Positions 1 through 6,773 of a DNA stretch of 19,686 bases are shown one piece after another (the first letter of the stretch is position 1; each line of letters starts with the position of its first letter). Where the stretch lies: NCBI GenBank assembly GCA_023435265.1, contig JAEYRZ010000027.1, forward strand, positions 1 to 19,686, in the 5' to 3' direction. A program made the position numbers and the translations under genes. Source of the DNA: Pseudomonadota bacterium (GTDB lineage Bacteria > Desulfobacterota > Desulfobacteria > Desulfobacterales > Desulfosarcinaceae). Under the pieces are notes generated by a model. That model was not told the origin of the DNA. It saw only the letters and a program-made list of their open reading frames with translations, and did no database searches.

Positions 1-423
1 CCCACCCGGGCACCCGCCGCCGCAGCCGCCGCGGAACCGACTGATCTCTATCAAAGCACGGTTCTCGAGGCCCAGGCGTTGGCCCGCGGGAAAAAAATCG
101 TGGAAGCGGTCCAGATTTTGCAGAAACGCATGCAGAGGAGTGGCGGCCGCCATGAGTGGGTGCGCTGGCAAATGGCCATTGTCCAACTCCTTTTGAACGC
201 AAAAAAGCATTCGGCGGCGCTGCCGCTCCTGGAGCAGTTGCTTCAAGAGATCGAAGATTTTCGATTGGAAGTCTGGGATCCCGCTTTGGCGCTGGAATGC
301 CTGGTTGCCGTGTGGCAGGCTTTCGGGTCGCAGGGCGCAGGCGAGTATAAAACCCGTGCTCCCGGCATCCTGCAGCGCATCGCCCGAATCGATCCGGCAG
401 CGGCCCTGAGGTTGTCCGGTTGA
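1..423 (+). CDS. tssA: TssA, C-terminal part (VasJ-like), 5' truncated by window edge
   Basis: The frame is open from base 1 to the TGA at 421-423, so 140 C-terminal residues are visible and the start lies outside the window. An Ala/Pro-rich linker comes first. It is followed by a helical region with the pattern of the TssA/VasJ C-terminal domain: ALARGKKIVEAVQILQKRM, then RWQMAIVQLLL, LLEQLLQEIEDFRLEVWDP, and the ending ARIDPAAALRL. In this family (TIGR03362-like) TssA is a cytoplasmic protein that binds the baseplate and primes or caps tube-sheath polymerisation. It lies 156 bp upstream of tssB in the same direction, consistent with one operon. The N-terminal ImpA_N domain cannot be checked here. 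An internal TTG at 79 in the same frame is not the gene start. The assignment rests on family pattern recognition and context. Confidence 0.88.
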   Translation, partial: PTRAPAAAAAAEPTDLYQSTVLEAQALARGKKIVEAVQILQKRMQRSGGRHEWVRWQMAIVQLLLNAKKHSAALPLLEQLLQEIEDFRLEVWDPALALECLVAVWQAFGSQGAGEYKTRAPGILQRIARIDPAAALRLSG

Positions 424-579
424 CCGGGCGGTATGCGCAACCAGCCAAAGCGCATGGCGGGCCTGCGCGAGAACGTCAACAGCCTGCTGAAGGGATTCAT
501 GCTCGATGCCCTGTTCGCGGGCGTTGTTTGCATTTTTCGAGTCCATCACATTATCGGCATTCATAAAAGGAGAACTGCC

Positions 580-1071
580 ATGGCCAAAGAAGGAACCGTT
601 GCCCCGAAGGAAAGAGTCAACATCGTGTACCGGCCGGCGACAGGAGATGCCAAAGAAGAAGTCGAGCTGCCGCTCAAGCTGCTGGTGGTCGGGGATTTCA
701 CCATGCGCCCGGATGATCGTATGGTCGAAGAGCGGGAACCGGTGAACATCGACAAGGATAACTTCAACGAGGTGATGAAAGCCCAGAACCTCAACGTGAA
801 TATCAATGTGGCCGATAAACTGACCGGTAAACCGGACAGCGAAATCAGCGTCGCTATGAAATTCGAGTCGATCAAGGATTTTAATCCCGAGGCCATCGCG
901 CGCAACACGCCCGAGCTCAACCGGCTGCTCGAGCTGCGCGAAGCATTGACGGCCCTGAAAGGCCCCATGAGCAACCGGCCTGAATTCCGTAAGAAAATCC
1001 AGGAGATCATCAAGGATGAAGCCGCCCGGGAAAAGCTGCTCGATGAATTGAAACTGGACAAGAACGAATAG
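580..1071 (+). CDS. tssB: TssB, T6SS contractile sheath small subunit
   Basis: The 163-aa protein begins MAKEGTVAPKERVNIVY, a typical TssB (VipA/ImpB) N-terminus, and has the conserved LPLKLLVVGDFT near residues 27-38. TssB pairs with TssC to build the contractile sheath around the Hcp tube in the cytoplasm. The length fits the usual 160-170 aa. I chose the ATG at 580 because AGGAG (568-572) lies 7 bases upstream and the product then starts where homologues start. An in-frame ATG at 433 would add 49 residues unlike the family. tssC follows after 14 bp, so the two subunits are co-transcribed and probably translated in balance. The 156 bp before this gene hold no convincing promoter or terminator that I can see. 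Confidence 0.96.
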   Translation: MAKEGTVAPKERVNIVYRPATGDAKEEVELPLKLLVVGDFTMRPDDRMVEEREPVNIDKDNFNEVMKAQNLNVNINVADKLTGKPDSEISVAMKFESIKDFNPEAIARNTPELNRLLELREALTALKGPMSNRPEFRKKIQEIIKDEAAREKLLDELKLDKNE

Positions 1072-1085
1072 AAAGGGGGAACCGC

Positions 1086-2576
1086 ATGGCTGAAGAACGC
1101 GAACAGCTGCAGGAGGGAGCCCAGGCGGCCCAGGCGGTCGAGGAGGTTTCACTCCTGGATGAAATCGTGACGGCGACAAAACTCAAACCGGCGGACGAAG
1201 GCTATGCCATCGCCAAAAAAGGCGTCGAGGCCCTGCTGGCCCAGTTGGTGGAACCCGGCCGGCGGGTGGACCGCATCTCCAATGCCCTGATCGACGAATT
1301 CATTACCGAGATCGACAGCAAACTCAGCGCCCAGATCGATGCTATCATGCACCACGCCGATGTGCAGAAACTCGAATCCGCATGGCGTTCGCTCAAATTT
1401 CTGGTCGACCGGACCGATTTCCGGGAGAATATCAAGATCGAGATCCTCAATGCCACCAAGGAGGAGCTGCTGGAAGATTTCGAGGACGCGCCCGAGGTCC
1501 CCAAATCAGGTCTCTATAAGCTCTTCTACACGGCGGAATACGGTCAGTTCGGCGGCAAACCGTACGGCAACATCATCGCCAACTACGATTTCGGGCCCGG
1601 CCCCCAGGACATCAAGCTGCTGCAGTATGTGGCTGCCGTATCGGCCATGTCGCACGCGCCCTTCATCGCTGCGGCGGGTCCTCAGTTTTTCGGGGTGGAG
1701 AGCTACAAGGAACTGCCGAACCTCAAGGATCTGCACTCGATCTTCGAGGGCCCGCAGTACACCAAGTGGCAGTCTTTCCGCGAATCCGAGGACGCCCGCT
1801 ATGTGGCGCTGACTCTGCCGCGGTTTCTGCTGCGTCTGCCCTACGGACCGGACACCCAACCGGTCAAGGCCTTCAATTACAAGGAGGATGTCTCCGAATC
1901 CCATGATCATTACCTGTGGGGCAATTCGGCCTTCGCCTTTGCAACGCGCCTGACGGACAGCTTTGCCAAATACCGCTGGTGCACCAACATCATCGGACCG
2001 ATGGGCGGCGGCACTGTCGAAGACCTGCCGCTGCACCAGTTCGAAAGCATGGGCGCCATTCAAACCAAGATTCCCACCGAAGTACTGATTTCGGAGCGCC
2101 GCGAATTCGAACTCGCCGAAGAAGGCTTCATCGGGTTGACGATGCGCAAGGGCAGCGACAACGCCTGTTTCTTCTCGGCCAACTCGGTGCAGAAGCCGAA
2201 GTACTTCGGCATCAGCGAGGAAGGCAAGGCCGCCGAATTGAATTACAAGCTGGGCACTCAGATGCCCTACATGTTCGTTGCCAACCGCCTGGCGCATTAT
2301 CTGAAAGTCATTCAGCGCGAAAATATCGGCAGCTGGAAGGAAAGAACGGACCTGGAACGAGAGCTCAATACCTGGATTCGGCAGTATGTCGCCGACCAGG
2401 ACAACCCGCCGGCCTCGGTGCGCAGCCGCAAACCCCTGCGGCAGGCCCAGGTCACCGTGGAAAGCGTCGAAGGAGAGCCGGGCTGGTACCGGGTCGGGTT
2501 GAGGGTGCGGCCCCACTTCAAGTATATGGGCGCCTTTTTCACGCTTTCCCTGGTCGGAAAGTTGGACAAGGAATAA
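1086..2576 (+). CDS. tssC: TssC, T6SS contractile sheath large subunit
   Basis: The 496-aa protein has the usual size of TssC (VipB/ImpC). It carries the family's best conserved stretches: LPRFLLRLPYGPDT near residues 242-255, FAKYRWCTNIIGP near 292-304, LPLHQFESMGAIQTKIPTE just after, and LISERREFELAEEGFIGL from residue 334. The C-terminus has the PLRQAQVTVE and EGEPGWYRV beta-rich ending. With TssB it forms the contractile sheath. The N-terminal helix around VSLLDEIVTATK is the kind of segment that ClpV binds in this family when it takes contracted sheath apart (known for VipB, inferred here). AGGGGGA just before the ATG at 1086 is a strong ribosome binding site. A diverged paralogue of this protein lies at the right edge of the window on the other strand. 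Confidence 0.97.
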   Translation: MAEEREQLQEGAQAAQAVEEVSLLDEIVTATKLKPADEGYAIAKKGVEALLAQLVEPGRRVDRISNALIDEFITEIDSKLSAQIDAIMHHADVQKLESAWRSLKFLVDRTDFRENIKIEILNATKEELLEDFEDAPEVPKSGLYKLFYTAEYGQFGGKPYGNIIANYDFGPGPQDIKLLQYVAAVSAMSHAPFIAAAGPQFFGVESYKELPNLKDLHSIFEGPQYTKWQSFRESEDARYVALTLPRFLLRLPYGPDTQPVKAFNYKEDVSESHDHYLWGNSAFAFATRLTDSFAKYRWCTNIIGPMGGGTVEDLPLHQFESMGAIQTKIPTEVLISERREFELAEEGFIGLTMRKGSDNACFFSANSVQKPKYFGISEEGKAAELNYKLGTQMPYMFVANRLAHYLKVIQRENIGSWKERTDLERELNTWIRQYVADQDNPPASVRSRKPLRQAQVTVESVEGEPGWYRVGLRVRPHFKYMGAFFTLSLVGKLDKE

Positions 2577-2621
2577 CGATCGTATCGAAAAGCGCATTCG
2601 CGAATGGAAGGAGAAGAGAGT

Positions 2622-3137
2622 ATGCCGACACCAGCATATCTGGAGATCGAAGGCGTTACCCAGGGACCGATCACCAACGGCGCATTCACCGAAGAGAGCG
2701 TGGGCAACATTTACCAGGAGGGTCATGAAAACGAGATTCTCGTGCAGGCGTTCCAGCATGAAGTGACGGTGCCCACGGACGTGCAGAGCGGCCAGCCCAC
2801 CGGCCAACGCATGCACAAACCGTTGACGGTGACCAAGGTTTTCGACAAGTCGTCGCCGCTGCTTTATGTCGCCCTGGCCACCGGCGAACGGTTGACCAAA
2901 TGCCTGCTGAAGTTTTACCGCACCAGCACTTCCGGTACCCAGGAACATTACTTCACCATCGAACTGGCCGACGCCATCATCACCCGCATCAACGGGTATA
3001 TGCCCAACTGCCAGGATCCGAGCCAGGCGCATTTCACCCACCTGGAGGATGTGTCGTTCACGTACCGTCAGATCACCTGGACTCATGAAGTCGGCGGCAC
3101 TTCGGGGTCGGACGATTGGCGTGCGCCCAAAGCCTGA
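2622..3137 (+). CDS. hcp: Hcp (TssD), T6SS inner tube protein
   Basis: The 171-aa protein starts MPTPAYLEIEGVTQGPI and has the Hcp1-family pattern throughout: HEVTVPTDVQSGQPTGQRMH, then KPLTVTKVFDKSSPLLYVAL, and the late FTHLEDVSFTYRQITWTHE. Hcp forms stacked hexameric rings that make the tube expelled by sheath contraction, and it also carries small effectors in its lumen. The ATG at 2622 is preferred over the in-frame ATG at 2604 because AAGGAG (2608-2613) sits 8 bases before it and the family begins here. It follows tssC by 45 bp. A very stable hairpin starts 7 bases after the stop codon, which may help keep hcp message more abundant than the baseplate genes downstream. That last point is inference. 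Confidence 0.97.
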   Translation: MPTPAYLEIEGVTQGPITNGAFTEESVGNIYQEGHENEILVQAFQHEVTVPTDVQSGQPTGQRMHKPLTVTKVFDKSSPLLYVALATGERLTKCLLKFYRTSTSGTQEHYFTIELADAIITRINGYMPNCQDPSQAHFTHLEDVSFTYRQITWTHEVGGTSGSDDWRAPKA

Positions 3138-3144
3138 GAATAAG

Positions 3145-3185
3145 CTTCCGCCGGCACCCGGTTCATCGTGCGGGGCCGGCGGAAG
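3145..3185 (+). promoter_or_regulatory. GC-rich hairpin between hcp and tssE
   Basis: CTTCCGCCGGC (3145-3155) and GCCGGCGGAAG (3175-3185) are perfect 11-bp inverted complements. After a bulged A at 3156 the stem continues with CCCG (3157-3160) pairing CGGG (3171-3174), leaving a 10-nt loop. No T-tract follows on either strand, so it is not a classical intrinsic terminator. Likely roles are 3'-end protection of the hcp message, a processing point, or partial attenuation before tssE. Confidence 0.7.
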
Positions 3186-3208
3186 AAATCGAGGATCGCG
3201 GACAAACG

Positions 3209-3622
3209 ATGCGTGAATACCGTTTGCTGGACCGTATCCGGGTGATGGCCAGGAATCCGAGCCGCCGGCTCACGCAGGATCCCAAACAGATGCTGCGTTC
3301 CATCCAGGAGCATCTGCAGCGCATCCTGAACACCCGACAGGGCAACGTCATCATCGCCGATGATTACGGGATCCCCGACTTTACCAACTTCATGAATGCT
3401 TTTCCGGAAGCCCAGCGCGAGTTGGAGCGCATCATCCGGCATACGATCCAGACCTACGAACCGCGCCTGCAGGGGGTCCGCGTCACGTTCCTGCCACGCG
3501 ACGGAGACCCGTTGAGTCTGAGTTTTCAGATCCAGGCGCGCCTGGCCCTGAAAGAACATCGCGAGGCGGTGACCTTCGAAAGCATCGTCGATGCCGGAGG
3601 CCAGATAAGGGTAAAGGGTTGA
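3209..3622 (+). CDS. tssE: TssE, T6SS baseplate protein (gp25-like)
   Basis: The 137-aa protein starts MREYRLLDRIRVM and shows the gp25/gpW-like pattern of TssE: LLDRIR, then SIQEHLQRILNTRQGN, and YGIPDFTNF near residues 52-60. In TssE the segment from LNTR to YGIPDF is the best conserved part. It is a wedge component of the baseplate, homologous to phage T4 gp25, and links the baseplate to the first sheath ring. The ATG at 3209 has only a weak, distant GAGGA (3191-3195). An upstream in-frame ATG at 3116 overlaps hcp and would translate the hairpin into residues unlike the family, so I rejected it. Unusually, tssF does not follow directly: about 410 bp of mostly repeat DNA intervene. Confidence 0.93.
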   Translation: MREYRLLDRIRVMARNPSRRLTQDPKQMLRSIQEHLQRILNTRQGNVIIADDYGIPDFTNFMNAFPEAQRELERIIRHTIQTYEPRLQGVRVTFLPRDGDPLSLSFQIQARLALKEHREAVTFESIVDAGGQIRVKG

Positions 3623-3687
3623 CGGGTGCACGGGTTTAACGGTTAAGCTAAGTACATACCGGCCTAATTACGATGACGTATGGTTTC

Positions 3688-3758
3688 ACCACAGAGGACA
3701 CAGAGAACACAGAGAAAAGATAAAAATCATCCTCTGTGACCTCTGTGCTCTCTGTGGT
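3688..3758. repeat. CACAGAG-type inverted repeat (27-nt arms)
   Basis: Left arm 3688-3714 carries three CACAGAG units. Right arm 3732-3758 carries three CTCTGTG units. I count 23 Watson-Crick pairs, one G-T and three mismatches over 27 positions, with a 17-nt AT-rich loop. Repeats of this CACAGAG/CTCTGTG type are common in Desulfobacterota and some other phyla and often give false small ORFs, as here on the minus strand (FYLFSVFSVSSVV). The region is AT-richer than the flanking genes. The element has no coding role that I can see. Confidence 0.85.
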
Positions 3759-3789
3759 CATAAAATGAACTGACCCGTAATATGTAACC

Positions 3790-3813
3790 GAATTTGTGCT
3801 ACAGAGCACTAAG
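3790..3813 (+). repeat. 24-bp direct repeat, copy 1
   Basis: This segment aligns with 4000-4023 over 24 bases with four differences, all of them transitions. Its core is ACAGAGCAC (3801-3809). The two copies bracket the second inverted repeat. They may be remnants of a duplication, or two members of the CACAGAG family. Confidence 0.65.
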
Positions 3814-3833
3814 TACACGCAGGCATAAAAATT

Positions 3834-3998
3834 ATGACGTAAATTCAGGTAAGACTTCGGGGTCGGTGTCGGAATCGGAATCGGTATCGAACCCTGGCGG
3901 TTGTCCTGCAATAGAGGGCAATTGCTTCGATTCCGATCCCGATACCAATACCGACTCCGAAGGTAGTTCCTACAGCCCGCTGTCCTGTTATACGTCAT
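3834..3998. repeat. MITE-like inverted repeat with TCGG/CCGA arms
   Basis: Arms 3856-3890 and 3927-3961 pair over 35 positions with 29 Watson-Crick pairs, two G-T and four mismatches. The left arm is built from (A/T)TCGG-type units and the right from CCGAT(A/C)-type units, with a 36-nt loop. The outer ends also match in inverted orientation: ATGACGTA near 3834-3842 against TACGTCAT at 3991-3998. The layout suggests a small non-autonomous mobile or palindromic repetitive element of about 165 bp. No transposase gene is present, and open frames through it (rich in Ser, Asp and Glu) look like by-products of the repeats. Confidence 0.75.
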
Positions 3999-3999
3999 T

Positions 4000-4023
4000 G
4001 AATCTATGCCACAGAGCACCAAG
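4000..4023 (+). repeat. 24-bp direct repeat, copy 2, reaching the tssF ribosome binding site
   Basis: This is the second copy of the direct repeat at 3790-3813. It ends in CCAAGG, which runs straight into the AAGGAA (4021-4026) that serves as Shine-Dalgarno for the tssF ATG at 4033. The translation start of tssF therefore appears to use repeat-derived sequence. Confidence 0.65.
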
Positions 4024-4032
4024 GAAATCCCT

Positions 4033-5766
4033 ATGTTCGATCGTCTTTTCCAGCAGGAGATCTCCCATCTCAGGGATCTGGGTTCCGAGTTCTCCAAGAA
4101 TCATCCCGCCGTGGCGCCCATGCTCGCCGGATTGTCCACCGATCCCGATGTCGAGCGCCTGCTGGAAGGGGTGGCCTTCCTGACGGCGTCGCTGCGTCAG
4201 AAGCTGGAAGACGATTTCCCCGAGATCATCCACGAATTGTTCCAATTGATTTGGCCGCACTATCTGCGCCCGGTCCCGGCCGGCTCGATCGTGGCCTTCA
4301 CCCCCAAGCCCAGCCTCAAGCAGACCGTGCGGGTACCCCGAGGCATTCAACTGGCGTCCGTGCCGGTCGACGGCACCACCTGTCTGTTCCGCACCTGCTT
4401 CGACACCGAAGTCCACCCGCTCTCTCTGTTGGATGCCGTCCTGGAAGACAAGCCGGGACGAACTCCCGCCATACGCCTTTCGTTGCGGCTGCACGAGGTC
4501 AAACTGAACGCCTGGACGGCCGAAACGCTGCGCCTGCATCTGGCGGGCGATGCCAAACAGGCGGCCGAACTGTACCGCCTTCTGCGCACGCATCTGAAAC
4601 AGATTGTGCTCGTCCCGGGAGAAAAAGGCGAATCGCAGATCCTGCCGCCGGAATGCCTGAGGCCGGTGGGCTTCGGCCCGCAGGAGAACCTGATTCCCTA
4701 CCCGACCAACTCGTTTCCGGGATATCGAATTCTGCAGGAGTACTTTATTCTGCCGGAGAAGTTCCTGTTTCTCGACTTGAGCGGACTGGCGCAATGGCGG
4801 CAACGGGGCGAGAGCGACCGTTTCGAAATCCGCTTCGAACTCCGTCCGCCGCCATCCGGGACACCGCGCGTGCGCAAGGAAAACTTCGCCCTGGCGGCAA
4901 CGCCGGTGATCAATATTTTTCAGCATGACGCCGATCCGATCCGTCTGGACCATCGCCAGAGCGATTACGTGATTCGGGCCGCCGGCGGCACTGACGCCAG
5001 TTACCAGGTTTATTCGATCACCCGGGTGACCGGCTATATCCAGGGCACGGCCCAGGAGCGCGCCTACCTGCCCTTTGAGATTTTCTCTCCGGGCAGCGCG
5101 GCATCGCCGACCTATCACACGCGCATCCGCCGCTCGCCGGTGCGCCCGGGGTTCGATTTCCACTTATCCGTCGCCTATCCGCCGGGGTCTGGCGAACCGC
5201 CGCTGGAGACGCTTTCGATTCAACTGCAGTGCACGAACGGTTTTTTGCCCGAAGGCCTGCAGGTTGGGGATATCTGCAATCCAACCAGCAGCACCCCGGA
5301 ATTCATCGAGTTCCGCAACCTGCGTCCGCCTACGGCAGCCATCATGCCGCCCATGGGCAGGAACCAGCTCTGGAGGTTGCTCTCGCATTTATGCCTCAAC
5401 TATCGATCGCTGGCATCGGCTCCCGAGCTCAAAGCTTTGCTGGCGCTGTACAACTTCGAAGAAAATCGGGACCGGTCGGCCCTGCTGGCCAATGAAAAAC
5501 GGATCGCCGGGATATCCGCGGTGCAGAGCCGCAGCGCGGACCGCCTCGTGGACCGGGTCATCATGCGGGGAAGAGAAATCCAGCTCGATGTGCGTCAGGA
5601 CCACTTTGCCGGCTCGGGCGACCTTTACCTTTTCGGATCGGTGCTGGATCATTTTCTGGGATCGTATGCCTCGATCAATACCTATACCCAGTTTTCAATC
5701 AAGGAACTGCTCAGGGGCGAGGTTTATCAATGGCCGGCACGCATCGGGGATCACCCGCTGATTTGA
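4033..5766 (+). CDS. tssF: TssF, T6SS baseplate protein
   Basis: The 577-aa protein starts MFDRLFQQEISHLRDLGSEF followed by NHPAVAPMLAG, the standard TssF (VasA/ImpG) N-terminus. It then has LLEGVAFLTASLRQKLEDDF and ELFQLIWPHYLRP, also typical. TssF forms a wedge heterotrimer with two TssF per TssG and joins TssE and TssK in the baseplate around VgrG. The length matches the usual 580-620 aa. The ATG at 4033 follows AAGGAA by 6 bases. An in-frame ATG at 4006 lies inside the repeat and would add nine unconserved residues, so I rejected it. The gene overlaps tssG by 37 bp, indicating translational coupling of the two wedge subunits. Confidence 0.95.
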   Translation: MFDRLFQQEISHLRDLGSEFSKNHPAVAPMLAGLSTDPDVERLLEGVAFLTASLRQKLEDDFPEIIHELFQLIWPHYLRPVPAGSIVAFTPKPSLKQTVRVPRGIQLASVPVDGTTCLFRTCFDTEVHPLSLLDAVLEDKPGRTPAIRLSLRLHEVKLNAWTAETLRLHLAGDAKQAAELYRLLRTHLKQIVLVPGEKGESQILPPECLRPVGFGPQENLIPYPTNSFPGYRILQEYFILPEKFLFLDLSGLAQWRQRGESDRFEIRFELRPPPSGTPRVRKENFALAATPVINIFQHDADPIRLDHRQSDYVIRAAGGTDASYQVYSITRVTGYIQGTAQERAYLPFEIFSPGSAASPTYHTRIRRSPVRPGFDFHLSVAYPPGSGEPPLETLSIQLQCTNGFLPEGLQVGDICNPTSSTPEFIEFRNLRPPTAAIMPPMGRNQLWRLLSHLCLNYRSLASAPELKALLALYNFEENRDRSALLANEKRIAGISAVQSRSADRLVDRVIMRGREIQLDVRQDHFAGSGDLYLFGSVLDHFLGSYASINTYTQFSIKELLRGEVYQWPARIGDHPLI

Positions 5767-6773
5767 CCCAGGGGCGCGGCGTACTGCTCGACGCGCTTCT
5801 GCACAGCGGGCGGAAATTCTCGTTTTTCCAGGCGCTGCGTTTGTTGAAGCATCTCGCCGCGCCGCAATCGCCCGGGCAAGCGGATGCGCCGGTCCGCGTG
5901 CGTCCGAAACTGTCTTTGGCATTTCCTTCCGCCGACATCGACGCCATCGAAAGGCAGGATTGCGGGGAGGGGCCGGCGTACCGCATCACCGCCAACTTCC
6001 TGGGCCTGTACGGGCCGACTTCACCTTTGCCGACCTTTTACACCGAAGACCTGCTCGCCGAGGCCGCCGAAGACGAATGCGTATCACGCGATTTTCTGGA
6101 TATTCTGCACCAGCGCCTCTACATGCTGTTTTATGCCAGCTGGAAGAAATATCTGCTGTTTCTTCAGGTCGCCGAGAATCGTGAAGATGAGGCTCTGGAG
6201 CGGCTGTACTGTCTGCTCGGGCTGGGCCATGCAGGATTGCGGTCCGGCTGCATCGAACCGTTTCGATTGCTGCGTTATATCGGCCTGTTTACGCAATTTC
6301 CGCGCTCGGCGGCAGGATTGACCGCCCTGTTGAGAGACGCCCTGCAGGGAGTGCCCTTGCGGATCGTTCCCTGCGTGCACCGCGTGGCCAAGATTCCCCT
6401 GGAGCAGCGCCTGTGCATGGGACTGTCCGGAAGCCGCCTGGGACACGACAGTTATGTGGGCGAGGAGATCGAAGACCGTATGGGGCAGTTCCGCATTCAG
6501 ATCGGACCGCTCGACCAGGCCGATTTCCTGCGCTTTACCCCCGGGCAGCCCGGCCATACGCAGCTGACCGCCTTGACCGACCTGTACCTGACCGAGCCGC
6601 TGGTTGTGGAGATCGAGCTGATTCTGGCAGCCAACCAGGCCCGCACCGCAACGTTGGGCGACCCGGTCTGTTCGGTGCTGGGCGTCACCACCTGGGTGTT
6701 TTCCTCGGCCGCACTCGGTGAAGTGCGGACCCGCTTTATCGTTCATCGTTATGGGAAGGAGAATGTATGCTGA
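5730..6773 (+). CDS. tssG: TssG, T6SS baseplate protein
   Basis: The 347-aa protein has the TssG (VasB/ImpH) signature FSFFQALRLLKHL near residues 30-42. It also has YRITANFLGLYGPTSPLP near residues 84-101, matching the usual nFlGL.GP.GpLP pattern, and LDILHQRLYMLFY further on. It is the partner of TssF in the baseplate wedge. The start at 5730 has GAGG (5719-5722) 7 bases upstream and lies inside the 3' end of tssF. The stop at 6773 overlaps the tssH start by 7 bp, so tssF, tssG and tssH form a coupled chain. Length is within the family's 330-360 aa. I see no truncation or frameshift. Confidence 0.95.
   Translation: MAGTHRGSPADLTQGRGVLLDALLHSGRKFSFFQALRLLKHLAAPQSPGQADAPVRVRPKLSLAFPSADIDAIERQDCGEGPAYRITANFLGLYGPTSPLPTFYTEDLLAEAAEDECVSRDFLDILHQRLYMLFYASWKKYLLFLQVAENREDEALERLYCLLGLGHAGLRSGCIEPFRLLRYIGLFTQFPRSAAGLTALLRDALQGVPLRIVPCVHRVAKIPLEQRLCMGLSGSRLGHDSYVGEEIEDRMGQFRIQIGPLDQADFLRFTPGQPGHTQLTALTDLYLTEPLVVEIELILAANQARTATLGDPVCSVLGVTTWVFSSAALGEVRTRFIVHRYGKENVC

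Noticed and set aside
433..579. In-frame upstream extension of tssB from the ATG at 433
   Set aside because: The added 49 residues are unlike any TssB start, while the ATG at 580 has AGGAG at the right distance and gives the standard N-terminus.
424..579. Sigma-54-like promoter upstream of tssB
   Set aside because: TTGCA-like and GG elements occur near 516-535, but the GG-N10-GC spacing is off by one and the -24 box is poor.
1506..3086. 526-codon open frame antisense to tssC and hcp
   Set aside because: Shadow of GC-rich coding DNA. It crosses two real genes and their gap, and its product has no family character.
3655..4023. CRISPR array
   Set aside because: The repeated CACAGAG and TCGG units are inverted and irregular, without uniform repeats and spacers.
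3648..4183. Small open frames on both strands in the tssE-tssF gap
   Set aside because: They read through inverted repeats and give typical repeat-derived peptides (such as LFSVFSVSSVV and SVSESESV).
3988..5163. 391-codon open frame antisense to tssF
   Set aside because: Shadow frame over a clear tssF; its low-complexity Arg/Gln-rich product has no recognisable pattern.
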